From Hymenobacter jeollabukensis (GTDB taxonomy: Bacteria; Bacteroidota; Bacteroidia; Cytophagales; Hymenobacteraceae): a stretch of DNA of 64,000 nt. The translations under genes and the position numbers were made by a program. The DNA lies in NCBI RefSeq assembly GCF_005771675.1, contig NZ_VAJM01000003.1:248001-312000 (forward strand), written 5' to 3'. Each line of letters begins with the position of its first letter. The first letter of the stretch is position 1. Of the stretch, positions 15,856 through 23,839 are shown piece after piece. The notes below the pieces were generated by a model. That model ran no database searches. It was not told where the DNA came from and saw only the letters and a list, made by a program, of their open reading frames with translations.

Positions 15856-17529
15856 TCAAGATTCCGGCCGCGTCACGAAATGGCTCGGCCGGCCGTCCTG
15901 CGCCACCAGCGTGGCGCCCAGCGCCTCGGCCTGCTGCCGCTTCATCAGCAGGTAGTCGTTGGGGCGGAGCAGCACCACGCCGTGCCAGGGCGTGAGCCAG
16001 TTGTCCACAGCGCGGGTGATGCGCAGGCCGATTTTATCGGCGTGTGGGTGCTGGGGGTGGATGCTCAGGCGCAGCGCGTGCGGAAACTCCTGGGCCAGCA
16101 GCCGCGTCCAGGCGTTGCTGCGCCGAATGACCTCGTAAGCCACCGCCTTGCTTTCCTCCTTTACCCGGCTTTTGCTCTTCTCCGGCGCCAAGGCCTGCCC
16201 GTCCTCGGCCACGAAGCGGTGAATGCCGTTGAACATGGCCCGCTGGCTGGCCGATTCGCGCACCCGCTGCTGCAATTCGGCCAGCGGCTCGGCGTACTCC
16301 GCCGTTATCCACTGCCGGGCCGCGTCAAAGTCGGTGGTTTCGATGAGGTCTTCCAGGTTGACCACGTCCAGGTCGCGGGTGCCGAGACGCTCGATGAGCT
16401 GCTTCAGGGCGTGGTTGTAGGCTGACACTTCCTCGTCGCTGACCTGCACCAGGTCGGCAAACACCCGGCCGTCGGCGCAGATGCTCAGGCGCGCGCCGGG
16501 CGCGTACACCTGCCGGATGTCGTCGCAGAGACTTTGCAAAGTGGTCAGCGCAATTTCCTCGCCCAGGTCGGGCAGCGGGCCCAGCACCTTCTGCCGGTTC
16601 GGCGACTTGGCCGGGAAGGCCGGCAGAATCAGATGAATTGGCTGGCCCTGACTGATGAAGTACTGCAGCCGCGGCAGGTGCAGGCCCAGGCACTGCGCGC
16701 AGGGCTCGGCGGCGCAGCCCTCCGAATTCGTGGCCTCGTCGCCCTCCAGCACTTTGCGGTGCCGCATAATCAGCTTTATCACTTGCCGGGCTTGGTCGAA
16801 ATCAGCCGGAGTCAGCTGCAGGAACTGCTCGACCACCTGGCTGACTTGGCCAAGGAGCAGCGGCGCGAGCAGGCTACCCAGTTGCGGCGCAGCCACGCTC
16901 AGGCCGGCGCTGATGAGGTCGAGGGCCTGCTGCGTGGCCGCGCCGTCGGGGCTGCGGTCGAGCAGGGCCAGCAGCAGCACGCCCCAGTGCGCGGCGTAAA
17001 GCGAGCGGACCAGGGCCGGCTGCACCTCGGGCGCAGGGGCATCGGCGGCACCCTGCACCACGGCCTCGAACAACGCCAGTCCGCGCAGACGAATGCTTTC
17101 GGTGTCGGGGCTGAGCACGCCGGCGGGCGCCTCGGCATCGATGAGGGAGGCGGCCAGGGCGCGCAGGGTAGGGCGGTGCGGGGCCAGCAGGCGGAGCTTC
17201 AGTTGCAGCAGCGCCCGGAACCGCTCGGCCAGCGGGGCGGCGGGTAGGTCGGCGGCGCGGGCTTCCAGCTCGTCGTGGATGCGCTGGTAGAGGCCGAGTA
17301 CGAAGTCGGTTTTCGAGCCGAAAAAACGGTAAGCCTCGGCCAGCGGCTGCCCGGCCGCAGCGGCAATATCGGCCACGGTTACCTGGTGGTAGCCGCGCTC
17401 GGCAAAGAGGCGCAGGCCGGTATCAAGCAGGCGCCGCCGGGCGGTGGCGGCAGCCCGGTAGGCGGAATCGGGAGGAGTCAAAATAGCAATGCGGATACGG
17501 GGACCGAAATGGTACCCCAATATCCGCAT
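15856..17529 (-). CDS. TetR regulator domain fused to isonitrile synthase (PvcA/IsnA/DIT1 family)
   Basis: Residues about 28-75 are a TetR helix-turn-helix (LFAERGYHQVTVADIAAAAG, then AEAYRFFGSKTDF), followed to about 225 by a helical TetR effector-like domain. Residues about 230-557 match the PvcA/DIT1 isonitrile synthase family: FPAKSPN (305-311), KVLGPLPDLGEE, YAPGARLSICADGRVFADL, NGIHRFV, AYEVIRRSNAW, RLSIHPQ (487-493) and TPWHGVVL (513-520). Known members convert Tyr or Trp plus ribulose-5-phosphate to an isonitrile. The domains are in one frame with no stop. The ATG at 17529 lies inside a large inverted repeat; a TTG at 17481 (residue 17) would give a conventional TetR N-terminus and leave that repeat upstream. 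An enzyme carrying its own DNA-binding domain could autoregulate. Confidence 0.9.
   Translation of the reverse strand: MRILGYHFGPRIRIAILTPPDSAYRAAATARRRLLDTGLRLFAERGYHQVTVADIAAAAGQPLAEAYRFFGSKTDFVLGLYQRIHDELEARAADLPAAPLAERFRALLQLKLRLLAPHRPTLRALAASLIDAEAPAGVLSPDTESIRLRGLALFEAVVQGAADAPAPEVQPALVRSLYAAHWGVLLLALLDRSPDGAATQQALDLISAGLSVAAPQLGSLLAPLLLGQVSQVVEQFLQLTPADFDQARQVIKLIMRHRKVLEGDEATNSEGCAAEPCAQCLGLHLPRLQYFISQGQPIHLILPAFPAKSPNRQKVLGPLPDLGEEIALTTLQSLCDDIRQVYAPGARLSICADGRVFADLVQVSDEEVSAYNHALKQLIERLGTRDLDVVNLEDLIETTDFDAARQWITAEYAEPLAELQQRVRESASQRAMFNGIHRFVAEDGQALAPEKSKSRVKEESKAVAYEVIRRSNAWTRLLAQEFPHALRLSIHPQHPHADKIGLRITRAVDNWLTPWHGVVLLRPNDYLLMKRQQAEALGATLVAQDGRPSHFVTRPES
17489..17529. promoter_or_regulatory. 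candidate TetR operator (41-bp imperfect palindrome)
   Basis: Outer arms ATGCGGATA (17489-17497) and TATCCGCAT (17521-17529) are perfectly complementary. Inside are GGGG/CCCC and ACC/GGT pairs around an AT-rich centre near 17508. It sits at the 5' end of the TetR-isonitrile synthase gene, where an autorepressor would be expected to bind. If translation starts at the TTG at 17481 the palindrome is non-coding. No standard -7 box was found next to it. Confidence 0.55.
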
Positions 17530-17581
17530 TACCTGGTATCTGGCGGGCGCCGTGGGAAGGAAAATGCCCGGCCGAAGCTGT

Positions 17582-17986
17582 TTACGAAACCGTCAGCGTG
17601 GTATTCCGGCTCGGGAACGAGGCGTCGAGCAGGGCGCCCAGGTTCAGGACTTTGTGGCGGGCTTCTTCGGCTTTGGGGCCGGCGAAATTTTCGCGCACGG
17701 CGGCGTCGAACAGGTTTTGCCAGCGGCGGCAGTTGGGGCCTTCCAGCGGCAGGCCCAGGTCGCTGGACGCGGCGGACTGGCGGCCGGTTTTGGGCCCGAA
17801 GAGGGCGGTGCTCCAGAAGTTGTAGAGCGTGAAGAGGTGATGCGGCCAGTGTACGCGGGCCACCGCGTTGAAGGCGGGGCTGAGCACTTCATCCTGATTG
17901 ACCTTCTCGCAGAACGTATCGACGAGCGTTTTCACGTCGGCTTCCCGCGTGATGTCGGTAAGAGCAGAGGCTGGAGCGTTTGTCAT
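17582..17986 (-). CDS. group III truncated-hemoglobin-like protein without the expected proximal His
   Basis: The 134-aa protein has the group III truncated globin layout: DITREADVKTLVDTF (B helix), VNQDEVLSPAFNAV, HWPHHLFTLYNFWSTALFG (E helix) and RRWQNLFDAAVRENFAG (G helix). In group III globins the proximal His lies about eight residues before the conserved Pro-Leu that precedes the F-x-RW motif. Here that stretch reads RQSAASSDLGLPLEGPNCRRW, with no His. Heme may be lost or coordinated differently. It lies 52 bp upstream of the TetR-isonitrile synthase gene on the same strand, and isonitriles are strong heme ligands, so a sensing, binding or self-protection role is conceivable. Confidence 0.75.
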   Translation of the reverse strand: MTNAPASALTDITREADVKTLVDTFCEKVNQDEVLSPAFNAVARVHWPHHLFTLYNFWSTALFGPKTGRQSAASSDLGLPLEGPNCRRWQNLFDAAVRENFAGPKAEEARHKVLNLGALLDASFPSRNTTLTVS

Positions 17987-18038
17987 AGAGCGAATGAGCT
18001 GGGGACCGAGATACGGCCGCGGTGAGGAACAGGTTGGG

Positions 18039-18069
18039 CTAAGATAGCGCAATCGATTGCACGGCCAAA
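18039..18069 (-). promoter_or_regulatory. promoter of the globin/isonitrile unit with central palindrome
   Basis: On the minus strand TTTG (-33) and TATCTTAG (-7, one or two mismatches to TAnnTTTG) are separated by 19 bp. The spacer contains the perfect palindrome GCAATCGATTGC (18049-18060), a good position for a repressor. The expected leader is about 45 nt. It may drive the whole minus-strand cluster. Confidence 0.55.
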
Positions 18070-18148
18070 TGATTGTTGTCATTTATCCTTGATTATCAGT
18101 GTTAATTGCAAGGAAATAAATCGGGCGCGAAGTCAATAACCGGTAAAC

Positions 18149-18184
18149 AAAAACGGCCCAACTGGAGCAGCCGGGCCATTTTTG
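18149..18184 (-). terminator. terminator of the glycosidase gene
   Basis: Minus strand: ATGGCCCGG...TTGGGCCGT hairpin followed by TTTTTG, about 25 bp after the stop at 18209. It separates the glycosidase from the isonitrile cluster. Confidence 0.8.
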
Positions 18185-18208
18185 GGTGGTAACGGGCGCG
18201 TCGCCGCG

Positions 18209-20992
18209 CTAAGGCAGGCGCGTCAGGCGCAAATGGTCGAGCATGGCCTGATTTATTTCGCCGTTCATGTTTTCGTTGGCCGCATCGAAGCGCAGCGTGA
18301 AAGTGCTGCGGCCTTTGGGCAGGCTTACCTGGATGGGGTTGGAATAGCCCCAGTCCGACCATTCGTCCACGCCGCGCTGGGGCAGCACTACCAGGCCCAG
18401 GGCGCGGTCATTGCGGTAGAGGGTGCGCAGGGCGCATTTGTTGCTGGTGTTGATGGGGCCGTTGCCGTTGGCGTAGCGAAAATCCAGCGCGAAGGAGCCC
18501 GCCGCCGGCAGGTCTACCTGGAAGGTCAGCTCCCGGTTCACGGTGCGGCTGATTTCCACGAAGCCCTTGCCCGTGTAGCCCTTATAGGGCTTGGTCGACT
18601 TTTTGGCGGCCGTTTCCAGCTGCACGTAGCGCCGGAAAGGCTCGGCCTCCACCGGCAGCGGCTCGGAGGCAAAGCCCTCAAAGCCCGCAGCATCCACGGC
18701 CACCACCTGGTACGCGGCGTAGGCCGTGGGCTTGGGCACCACGAACTCTGGTTCGGTGGTGCGGGCCGCAAATTGTCCGTTCAGCAGCACCTGGTAGGCC
18801 TTGGCGCCGGCCACCGGCGCCCAGCTGAGGCGGCCGGCCGCGTAGCGCACCTCCGGCGTCATCGGCGCCACGTGGTGGGGCACTTTGTGCTGCGTGGAGG
18901 GCGGCAGCGGCTCACTGGTCAGCTCGATGCGGACGGCGTGCGGGCCGGTGGTAGCGGCGGGCAGGCGGGCGTCGGGTAAGGGTTGGCCGTCCAACGTGAT
19001 GCTGCGGATTTTATTACCGAAGCCGGTCAGCTCGATATCCAGCGTGGCCTGGCGGTAATGGAAATTGGTGAGGCGGCGGGTGCCCCGTAGCGCCTGGGGC
19101 ACGAAGGGCTCGAAGGTCAGCCCGGCCACGTCGTAGCGCAGGCCGAACAGACCCTTGTACACCAAGCCCAGCGCACCGGAGAGGCTCCAGAGCATGTTGC
19201 TGCTGTTGACCTGGGTGCCGGCGTAGTCGCCGTTGGAGGCCACGAAGTTTTCCTTATTGGTCAGAAACAGCGCCGCCGGCCGGCTCACGGCGGCCACGCT
19301 TTCCATAAAGGCCGTTTCGTTGCCGGCTTTGGCGGCGGCCAGTCCCCAGAAGCTCTGCACGAAGGGCCACACAGCGTTGTTGTGGTAGGGCGGGATGCCC
19401 GGCGTCTGCGGGTACACGTACGGAATGCCGAAGTCCATGACGGGCATGTTGGCAATGACCTGCTGCGGCTGTTTGACCATGTTGTACAGCACCGCCAGGG
19501 CCGTACCTAGGGCTTCGGTGCGCGGCGCCGGCAGCAGTTCATAGAGCACGGAGGTGCGGCCGTATCGGTACGCCGCGAAGGCTCCGCGCTGTTCCTGCCA
19601 GAAAAATGCCTGGATACCGCGTCGCCCGTAGACGCCGCGCTGGTACGCCATCCAGTCTATCGACGACCCAGGGGAGCTGTCTGATGCTGGCTCCAGACGC
19701 TTCGCCATCTGGGCCAACACAAAATTAGCCTGCGCATGGACTACCGTCGTGCTCAGGGAAGTCGACTGGTAGATGTCCACCGGCTGCATCCACTTCGGGT
19801 ACGTTTGCTCGCGCCAGTCCAGAAACGACGTTTCGCCGTGCACCAGACCGCTGCGGCGTTGGTCGTAGATGTCGTTCTGCATGTCCTCCTCAATGGACTT
19901 CCGCACGATGGGGTACACCCGGCGCAGCCAGGCCTCGTCGCCGGTGCTGAGGTAGACTTCCCAGGCGGCCACGGCCCAGATCATGCGGTCGGTGGAGCAG
20001 GGGTAAGCGCCGCCGGTGCCGGTGTCCTGGATGATGCGGCCGTCGGCCGATACCTTGCGTAGCAGGCTGGTTTTGGCCACTTCGGGCTGAATGGCGGCCT
20101 GGGCCAGAATGATCGAGTAGCTGATGTCGCGCGTCCAGACGCCCGCCCACTCCTGCCCGGTGCGGAAGGTACCGTCGGGCTCCACGGCGCGCCGGGCTTC
20201 TTCCAGGGCCAGGTTGTAGAGCGCGTCGAAGAGCGGATAATCGGAGTGATACTGCGGCAGGTCGCGCACGTCGAGGCTGGCTTTCCAGCTTTGGGCGGTA
20301 GTTTTCTGCGCGTCGTGGGCGTTGAGCACCACGGTGGTTTCGTAGATGCCGTTCCCGTCGGGGTCAGTCAATTCCAGCCCGGGCTTGTTGATGAGGTTGT
20401 CGAAGTCCCAGCTCAGCGGGGCGGTGTTGCCGGCCACCAGCACGTGTTTCAGGTCCTGCTGGTACAGCTTCTGCCCGTTGTAGAGCTGGTAATAGCCCTG
20501 CTGCTTGAACGCGGCCAGCACCGGGCGCAGGTCCAGACGGATCTTGAGCGGTGTGTTGGGCGCCAGGTAGGTTTCGGGCGGCACCGGCGCGGGGCCCACG
20601 TACTGCCGGCCGAATACGATGAGCGGCGTTTCCAGCCCCGCGGCCCCGGCGCGCGGCAGGGCTACAAATACGTGGTCCTGGCCGGGCGGCATTTCGTTGT
20701 CCTTGCCGTTGAGGCTGAACTTAAAGCTCACCCGCGGGCTCTGGAAGGCGTTGGCCGGGCTCTGGTAGTTCGAGGTCAGCTCGGTGCGCGAGCGGGCGCG
20801 GGCCACGTATGGACCCTGCACCACGGAGTCGCGGTACACGGTGTAGGCGGCCGATTGCCACACGGGCCCAGCCGGGGCAGGGGGCGGGGTGGTGGCCGCG
20901 GGTTGGGTGGTCGATTTCGGCATCTGGCAGGAACCCGCCACGAGCAGCGGCACCAGCAGCAGGCGCAGCGGGAAAAACGGACGACAAAGCAT
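18209..20992 (-). CDS. six-hairpin glycosidase-like lipoprotein, 927 aa
   Basis: It starts with a hydrophobic signal ending LLVAGSC, compatible with lipoprotein processing, and a Thr/Pro linker. Residues about 45-250 look like an N-terminal beta-sandwich. About 265-690 resemble an (alpha/alpha)6 barrel: GQEWAGVWTRDISYSIILAQ, YPCSTDRMIWAVAAWEVYLSTGD, SFLDWREQTYPKWM, HNNAVWPFVQSFWGLAAAK. This layout is shared by GH63/amylo-glucosidase-like and GH15-like clans; the exact CAZy family and substrate are not assignable by eye. The last ~200 residues resemble Fn3 and carbohydrate-binding sandwich modules. The ATG at 20992 is preferred over a TTG five codons upstream. Probably a periplasmic or surface glycosidase. 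Confidence 0.75.
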   Translation of the reverse strand: MLCRPFFPLRLLLVPLLVAGSCQMPKSTTQPAATTPPPAPAGPVWQSAAYTVYRDSVVQGPYVARARSRTELTSNYQSPANAFQSPRVSFKFSLNGKDNEMPPGQDHVFVALPRAGAAGLETPLIVFGRQYVGPAPVPPETYLAPNTPLKIRLDLRPVLAAFKQQGYYQLYNGQKLYQQDLKHVLVAGNTAPLSWDFDNLINKPGLELTDPDGNGIYETTVVLNAHDAQKTTAQSWKASLDVRDLPQYHSDYPLFDALYNLALEEARRAVEPDGTFRTGQEWAGVWTRDISYSIILAQAAIQPEVAKTSLLRKVSADGRIIQDTGTGGAYPCSTDRMIWAVAAWEVYLSTGDEAWLRRVYPIVRKSIEEDMQNDIYDQRRSGLVHGETSFLDWREQTYPKWMQPVDIYQSTSLSTTVVHAQANFVLAQMAKRLEPASDSSPGSSIDWMAYQRGVYGRRGIQAFFWQEQRGAFAAYRYGRTSVLYELLPAPRTEALGTALAVLYNMVKQPQQVIANMPVMDFGIPYVYPQTPGIPPYHNNAVWPFVQSFWGLAAAKAGNETAFMESVAAVSRPAALFLTNKENFVASNGDYAGTQVNSSNMLWSLSGALGLVYKGLFGLRYDVAGLTFEPFVPQALRGTRRLTNFHYRQATLDIELTGFGNKIRSITLDGQPLPDARLPAATTGPHAVRIELTSEPLPPSTQHKVPHHVAPMTPEVRYAAGRLSWAPVAGAKAYQVLLNGQFAARTTEPEFVVPKPTAYAAYQVVAVDAAGFEGFASEPLPVEAEPFRRYVQLETAAKKSTKPYKGYTGKGFVEISRTVNRELTFQVDLPAAGSFALDFRYANGNGPINTSNKCALRTLYRNDRALGLVVLPQRGVDEWSDWGYSNPIQVSLPKGRSTFTLRFDAANENMNGEINQAMLDHLRLTRLP

Positions 20993-21137
20993 AAACAAGC
21001 GGCGCAAATAACGCTGCGGTGAAGCTACGCAACGCCACCGGCTTCGACTCCGGTACCCGCATTTTTCGCCCCGGCTTCACCCTGCGGCCCCGATGCCCGT
21101 AAGCTTCCGCGGCGGTTCATTCAGCCGCCTTTTCACG

Positions 21138-21629
21138 ATGGCTTCTTCCTCGCCCTTTTGGCAAACCCTCGGCCTCGGCGCCGTGGCCGGCATGCGCTCC
21201 ATGACGGCCCCGGCCCTGCTCAGCAGCGCCCTGCGCCACCATCCCTCAGGCCGCCTCGCCCACTCGGCCCTGAGCTGGCTGCAAACGCCCGCCGCGGCCA
21301 ACACTCTGAAAGCTTTGGCCGGCGCCGAAATGGCCAGCGACAAACTGCCCAACATGCCCGACCGCACCGCGCCGCCCGTGCTGGCCGGCCGCGCCCTGTC
21401 GGGGGCTCTCATCGGGGCGGTGCTCTATAAAACTAACCGGGGCAGCCTGCTCAAGGGCGCCACCGTGGGTGGACTGGGCGCCGTGGCCGGCTCCTTCGCC
21501 GCGCTCTACCTGCGCAAACTCACCACCCAGCGCACCCCGCTGAAAGAGCCCTGGGTGGGCCTGCTGGAAGATGTGCTGACCGTGGCCACCGGCAAAGCCG
21601 TGCTCGGCAGCCACCAGCCGAGGCAATAG
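21138..21629 (+). CDS. DUF4126-family membrane protein
   Basis: 163 aa. The GAVAGMRSMTAPALLSSAL start, LAGAEMASDKLPNMPDRT and LAGRALSGALIGAVLY are characteristic of DUF4126, a small integral membrane family of unknown function with about four hydrophobic segments and glycine-rich turns. The ATG at 21138 puts the conserved block at the N-terminus; the longer frame adds 15 residues unlike the family. Convergent with the LytTR regulator gene, with a repeat hairpin between the stops. Confidence 0.8.
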   Translation: MASSSPFWQTLGLGAVAGMRSMTAPALLSSALRHHPSGRLAHSALSWLQTPAAANTLKALAGAEMASDKLPNMPDRTAPPVLAGRALSGALIGAVLYKTNRGSLLKGATVGGLGAVAGSFAALYLRKLTTQRTPLKEPWVGLLEDVLTVATGKAVLGSHQPRQ

Positions 21630-21631
21630 TG

Positions 21632-21705
21632 AATGAGCGAGTGAGTGAATGAGTGATTCTCGTTCATACAAATCACTCACTCACTCGCTCGCTCATTCAC
21701 TCATT
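21632..21705. repeat. GAGT/ACTC tetranucleotide inverted repeat (bidirectional hairpin)
   Basis: The left arm is an imperfect array of GAGT/GAAT/GAGC units (21632-21657) and the right arm (21672-21705) is its near complement, ATCACTCACTCACTCGCTCG and so on. It fills the 78 bp between two convergent stop codons and would fold into one long hairpin in either transcript. Confidence 0.75.
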
Positions 21706-21707
21706 GA

Positions 21708-22484
21708 TTACCCCTCCAGCCAGCGGCGGAAATCGGGCGTCTGGGCGGTGCTGGTGGTCAGCGTTACGTCGGGTAGGGGGCGCAGCTTCACCAGCAGGCG
21801 GTTGTTGAAGTAGGGCTCTACCTTCTCCACGAAGCCGATGTTGACCAGCTCCGAGCGGTTGAGGCGGCCGAATTGAGCCGGGTCGAGCTGGCGCTCCAGC
21901 TCGGTGAGCGTGCCGCTGAGCGGGTAGCGCGTGCCCTGCCGGTCGATGGCAAACACCACGCCCTCGTCGGCCTGCAGGTACACCACGTCTTCTACTGGCA
22001 GAATGTAGAGGCTATTGCGCTGGCGTACCGAGAAGCGCTGCCGGTAGGCGGGCGCGGCGGGGCGCAGGGCCTGGCTGAGCTGAGCTAGCACCTCGGCGCT
22101 CAGCCCGCCGGCCGCTGGGGTCAGGCTGCGGCGCAGCTGGTGGTACTTGTCGAGCGTATGGCCGAACTGCTCGGCAGTGAAGGGCTTGAGCAGATAGGCA
22201 ATGCCGTTGACCTGAAACGCGGGCAGCAGAAACTGGTCGTAGGCCGTCACGAAGATGATGGGACAGGTCACCTGCACCTGCTGGTAGAGGGCGAATACGT
22301 TGCCGTCGAGCAGCTCGATGTCCGAGAAAATCAGGTCGGGCATGGGGTTTTCGGCAAACCAGGCCAGGCCCTTGGCAATGCTGCGCACCACCTGCACCAC
22401 CTGCGCGGCCGGGTCGTGCACGTTCAGGTACTGCACCAGCTGCCGCGCCGACAGCTCTTCGTCTTCGATGACGAGCACGTTCAT
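21708..22484 (-). CDS. LytTR-type response regulator
   Basis: 258 aa. A receiver domain (residues 1-120) with acidic pocket E7/D8, phosphoacceptor D55 in FSDIELLDGN, Thr in VTAYDQF and Lys in LLKPF is followed by a LytTR DNA-binding domain (about 150-258: FSVRQRNSLYILPVEDVVYL, NRSELVNIGFVEKVEPYFN). It is encoded 3 bp downstream of its partner kinase, a classic LytS/LytR-type pair. Targets are unknown; no LytTR-type direct-repeat operator was found nearby. Confidence 0.95.
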   Translation of the reverse strand: MNVLVIEDEELSARQLVQYLNVHDPAAQVVQVVRSIAKGLAWFAENPMPDLIFSDIELLDGNVFALYQQVQVTCPIIFVTAYDQFLLPAFQVNGIAYLLKPFTAEQFGHTLDKYHQLRRSLTPAAGGLSAEVLAQLSQALRPAAPAYRQRFSVRQRNSLYILPVEDVVYLQADEGVVFAIDRQGTRYPLSGTLTELERQLDPAQFGRLNRSELVNIGFVEKVEPYFNNRLLVKLRPLPDVTLTTSTAQTPDFRRWLEG

Positions 22485-22487
22485 AGG

Positions 22488-23516
22488 CTAAGCGGGAATA
22501 GCGGGCACCGCCTGCTGCGCCAGCAGCGGAACCGTCACGGTAAAAAACGCGTCGCGCTGCACCAGCAGCTCCGCGTCGGCCAGCAGGCGGTACCGCTCGC
22601 GCAGGTTGTGCAGCCCCGTGCCCGTCGAGTCGGTCGGGGTGCGCTTGGGGGCCACGCGGTTGCGCACGGTCAGGGCGTCGGAATGCACGTCCAGGGTCAC
22701 CAGCAGGGGCACATCGTCGCCGCCGCGGTTGTGCTTGATGGCGTTTTCGATGAGCACCTGCAGCGTGCCGGGTACCACCAGCCGCTGGTGCAGCTCGGCC
22801 TCCGCCACATGCAGCGTGGTCTGGAAGTCGTAGGCCTGCCCAAAGCGGTGGCGCAGCAGGTAGATGTATTCCTCGGCGAAGCGTAGCTCCTCGGCCAGCG
22901 GCACCAGGTCCGCGTCGCGGTGCCGGATCAGGTAGCGGTACAGCGAGGAGAAGCAGCTCAGGAAGTGGCTGGCTTCCTCGCGGTCCTGCTGAATGAGGGC
23001 GTAGAGGATGTTGAGGTTATTGAACAGAAAGTGCGGGTCGATCTGGGCGCGCAGGGTTTTCAGCTCGCTTTCGGCCTGGGCCTTCTGCACCCGCAGCAGC
23101 CGGTGCTGGGCGTCGAAGTAGCTCTTGCCCATCATCAGCACGCCGAGCACGCCGTAGCTCTGGGCGTGGTGCATGATACCCCAGATCAGGCGCCGAAAAG
23201 AGAACGGGCCGAAGTCGCGCAGAATTAGCTCGTAGCCGAAAAAGTACAGCAGCCCGCTGCCGACGGCAAAGCCCACAAACGCGAGCAGGCCGTGGAGCAG
23301 GTGCCCGCGGGCCAGCTGCCGCAGAATCACGAATACCAGCACGTACACGGCCGCCGTGTCGAGCACGATGTTGTAGAGAATGGCCGGCACGGCCTGCCCC
23401 CAGCTGAACTGCACCACGTACCCGTAGCCGATGATGGGCGCCGCCAGCAGCCAGTACAGCGCGATGACGCGGTAATCGGAGGCGCGCAGGCGGTTGGTGA
23501 AAAAAGTGGGCACGAG
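22488..23516 (-). CDS. LytS/YehU-type sensor histidine kinase
   Basis: About 342 aa from the GTG at 23516. Four to five transmembrane helices (about residues 15-150) are followed by a coiled segment and a His_kinase domain with LRAQIDPHFLFNNLN (phosphoacceptor His) and a HATPase region (VLIENAIKHN, STGTGLHNLRER). The open frame extends to 23657, but a perfect -7 box at 23571-23578 lies inside that extension, so the shorter start (GTG 23516, or TTG 23528) is preferred. It shares an operon with the response regulator. Its stimulus is unknown. Confidence 0.88.
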   Translation of the reverse strand, partial: LVPTFFTNRLRASDYRVIALYWLLAAPIIGYGYVVQFSWGQAVPAILYNIVLDTAAVYVLVFVILRQLARGHLLHGLLAFVGFAVGSGLLYFFGYELILRDFGPFSFRRLIWGIMHHAQSYGVLGVLMMGKSYFDAQHRLLRVQKAQAESELKTLRAQIDPHFLFNNLNILYALIQQDREEASHFLSCFSSLYRYLIRHRDADLVPLAEELRFAEEYIYLLRHRFGQAYDFQTTLHVAEAELHQRLVVPGTLQVLIENAIKHNRGGDDVPLLVTLDVHSDALTVRNRVAPKRTPTDSTGTGLHNLRERYRLLADAELLVQRDAFFTVTVPLLAQQAVPAIPA

Positions 23517-23570
23517 GGGGCGGAGCAAAACGGAGCGGGCGGCTGCGAAGCAGCACCGGGCAAACCACTT

Positions 23571-23578
23571 CAAAAATA
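23571..23578 (-). promoter_or_regulatory. -7 box TATTTTTG of the LytS/LytTR operon
   Basis: Perfect TAnnTTTG match on the minus strand, about 55 nt before the GTG at 23516. It decides against the longer reading of the kinase. No good -33 box was seen at the usual spacing. Confidence 0.6.
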
Positions 23579-23839
23579 CACGCAATCCGCCGGAGCACCG
23601 GGCGCCCACCAAACCCCTATGGAACAGCCCGGCCAAAGCCCGGAACACCTCTTGCACAGTGTCAGGCTTTGGCCGGAATGGTAATCAGTAATTGTGTGGG
23701 TAGCGGAATAGCGGAGCGAGTACGATTGGTGCTGCAAAGGTGCGCTGCCCGGCGGCGGCGCTCCAGGCCATTCCGGCGAAGGCACCGAAAATTCAAACAA
23801 ACCCCACGAAATCGGGTACGAGCCGGCGCCCGCCGGGCT

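Noticed and set aside
21632-21705. CRISPR-like array
   Set aside because: Units are 4 bp with no unique spacers, and no cas gene is nearby; it is a microsatellite hairpin.
22488-23657. Longer form of the sensor kinase starting at GTG 23657
   Set aside because: A perfect TATTTTTG -7 box lies inside the extension and the extra residues are Cys/Arg-rich without similarity to LytS-type kinases; the start at 23516 is preferred.
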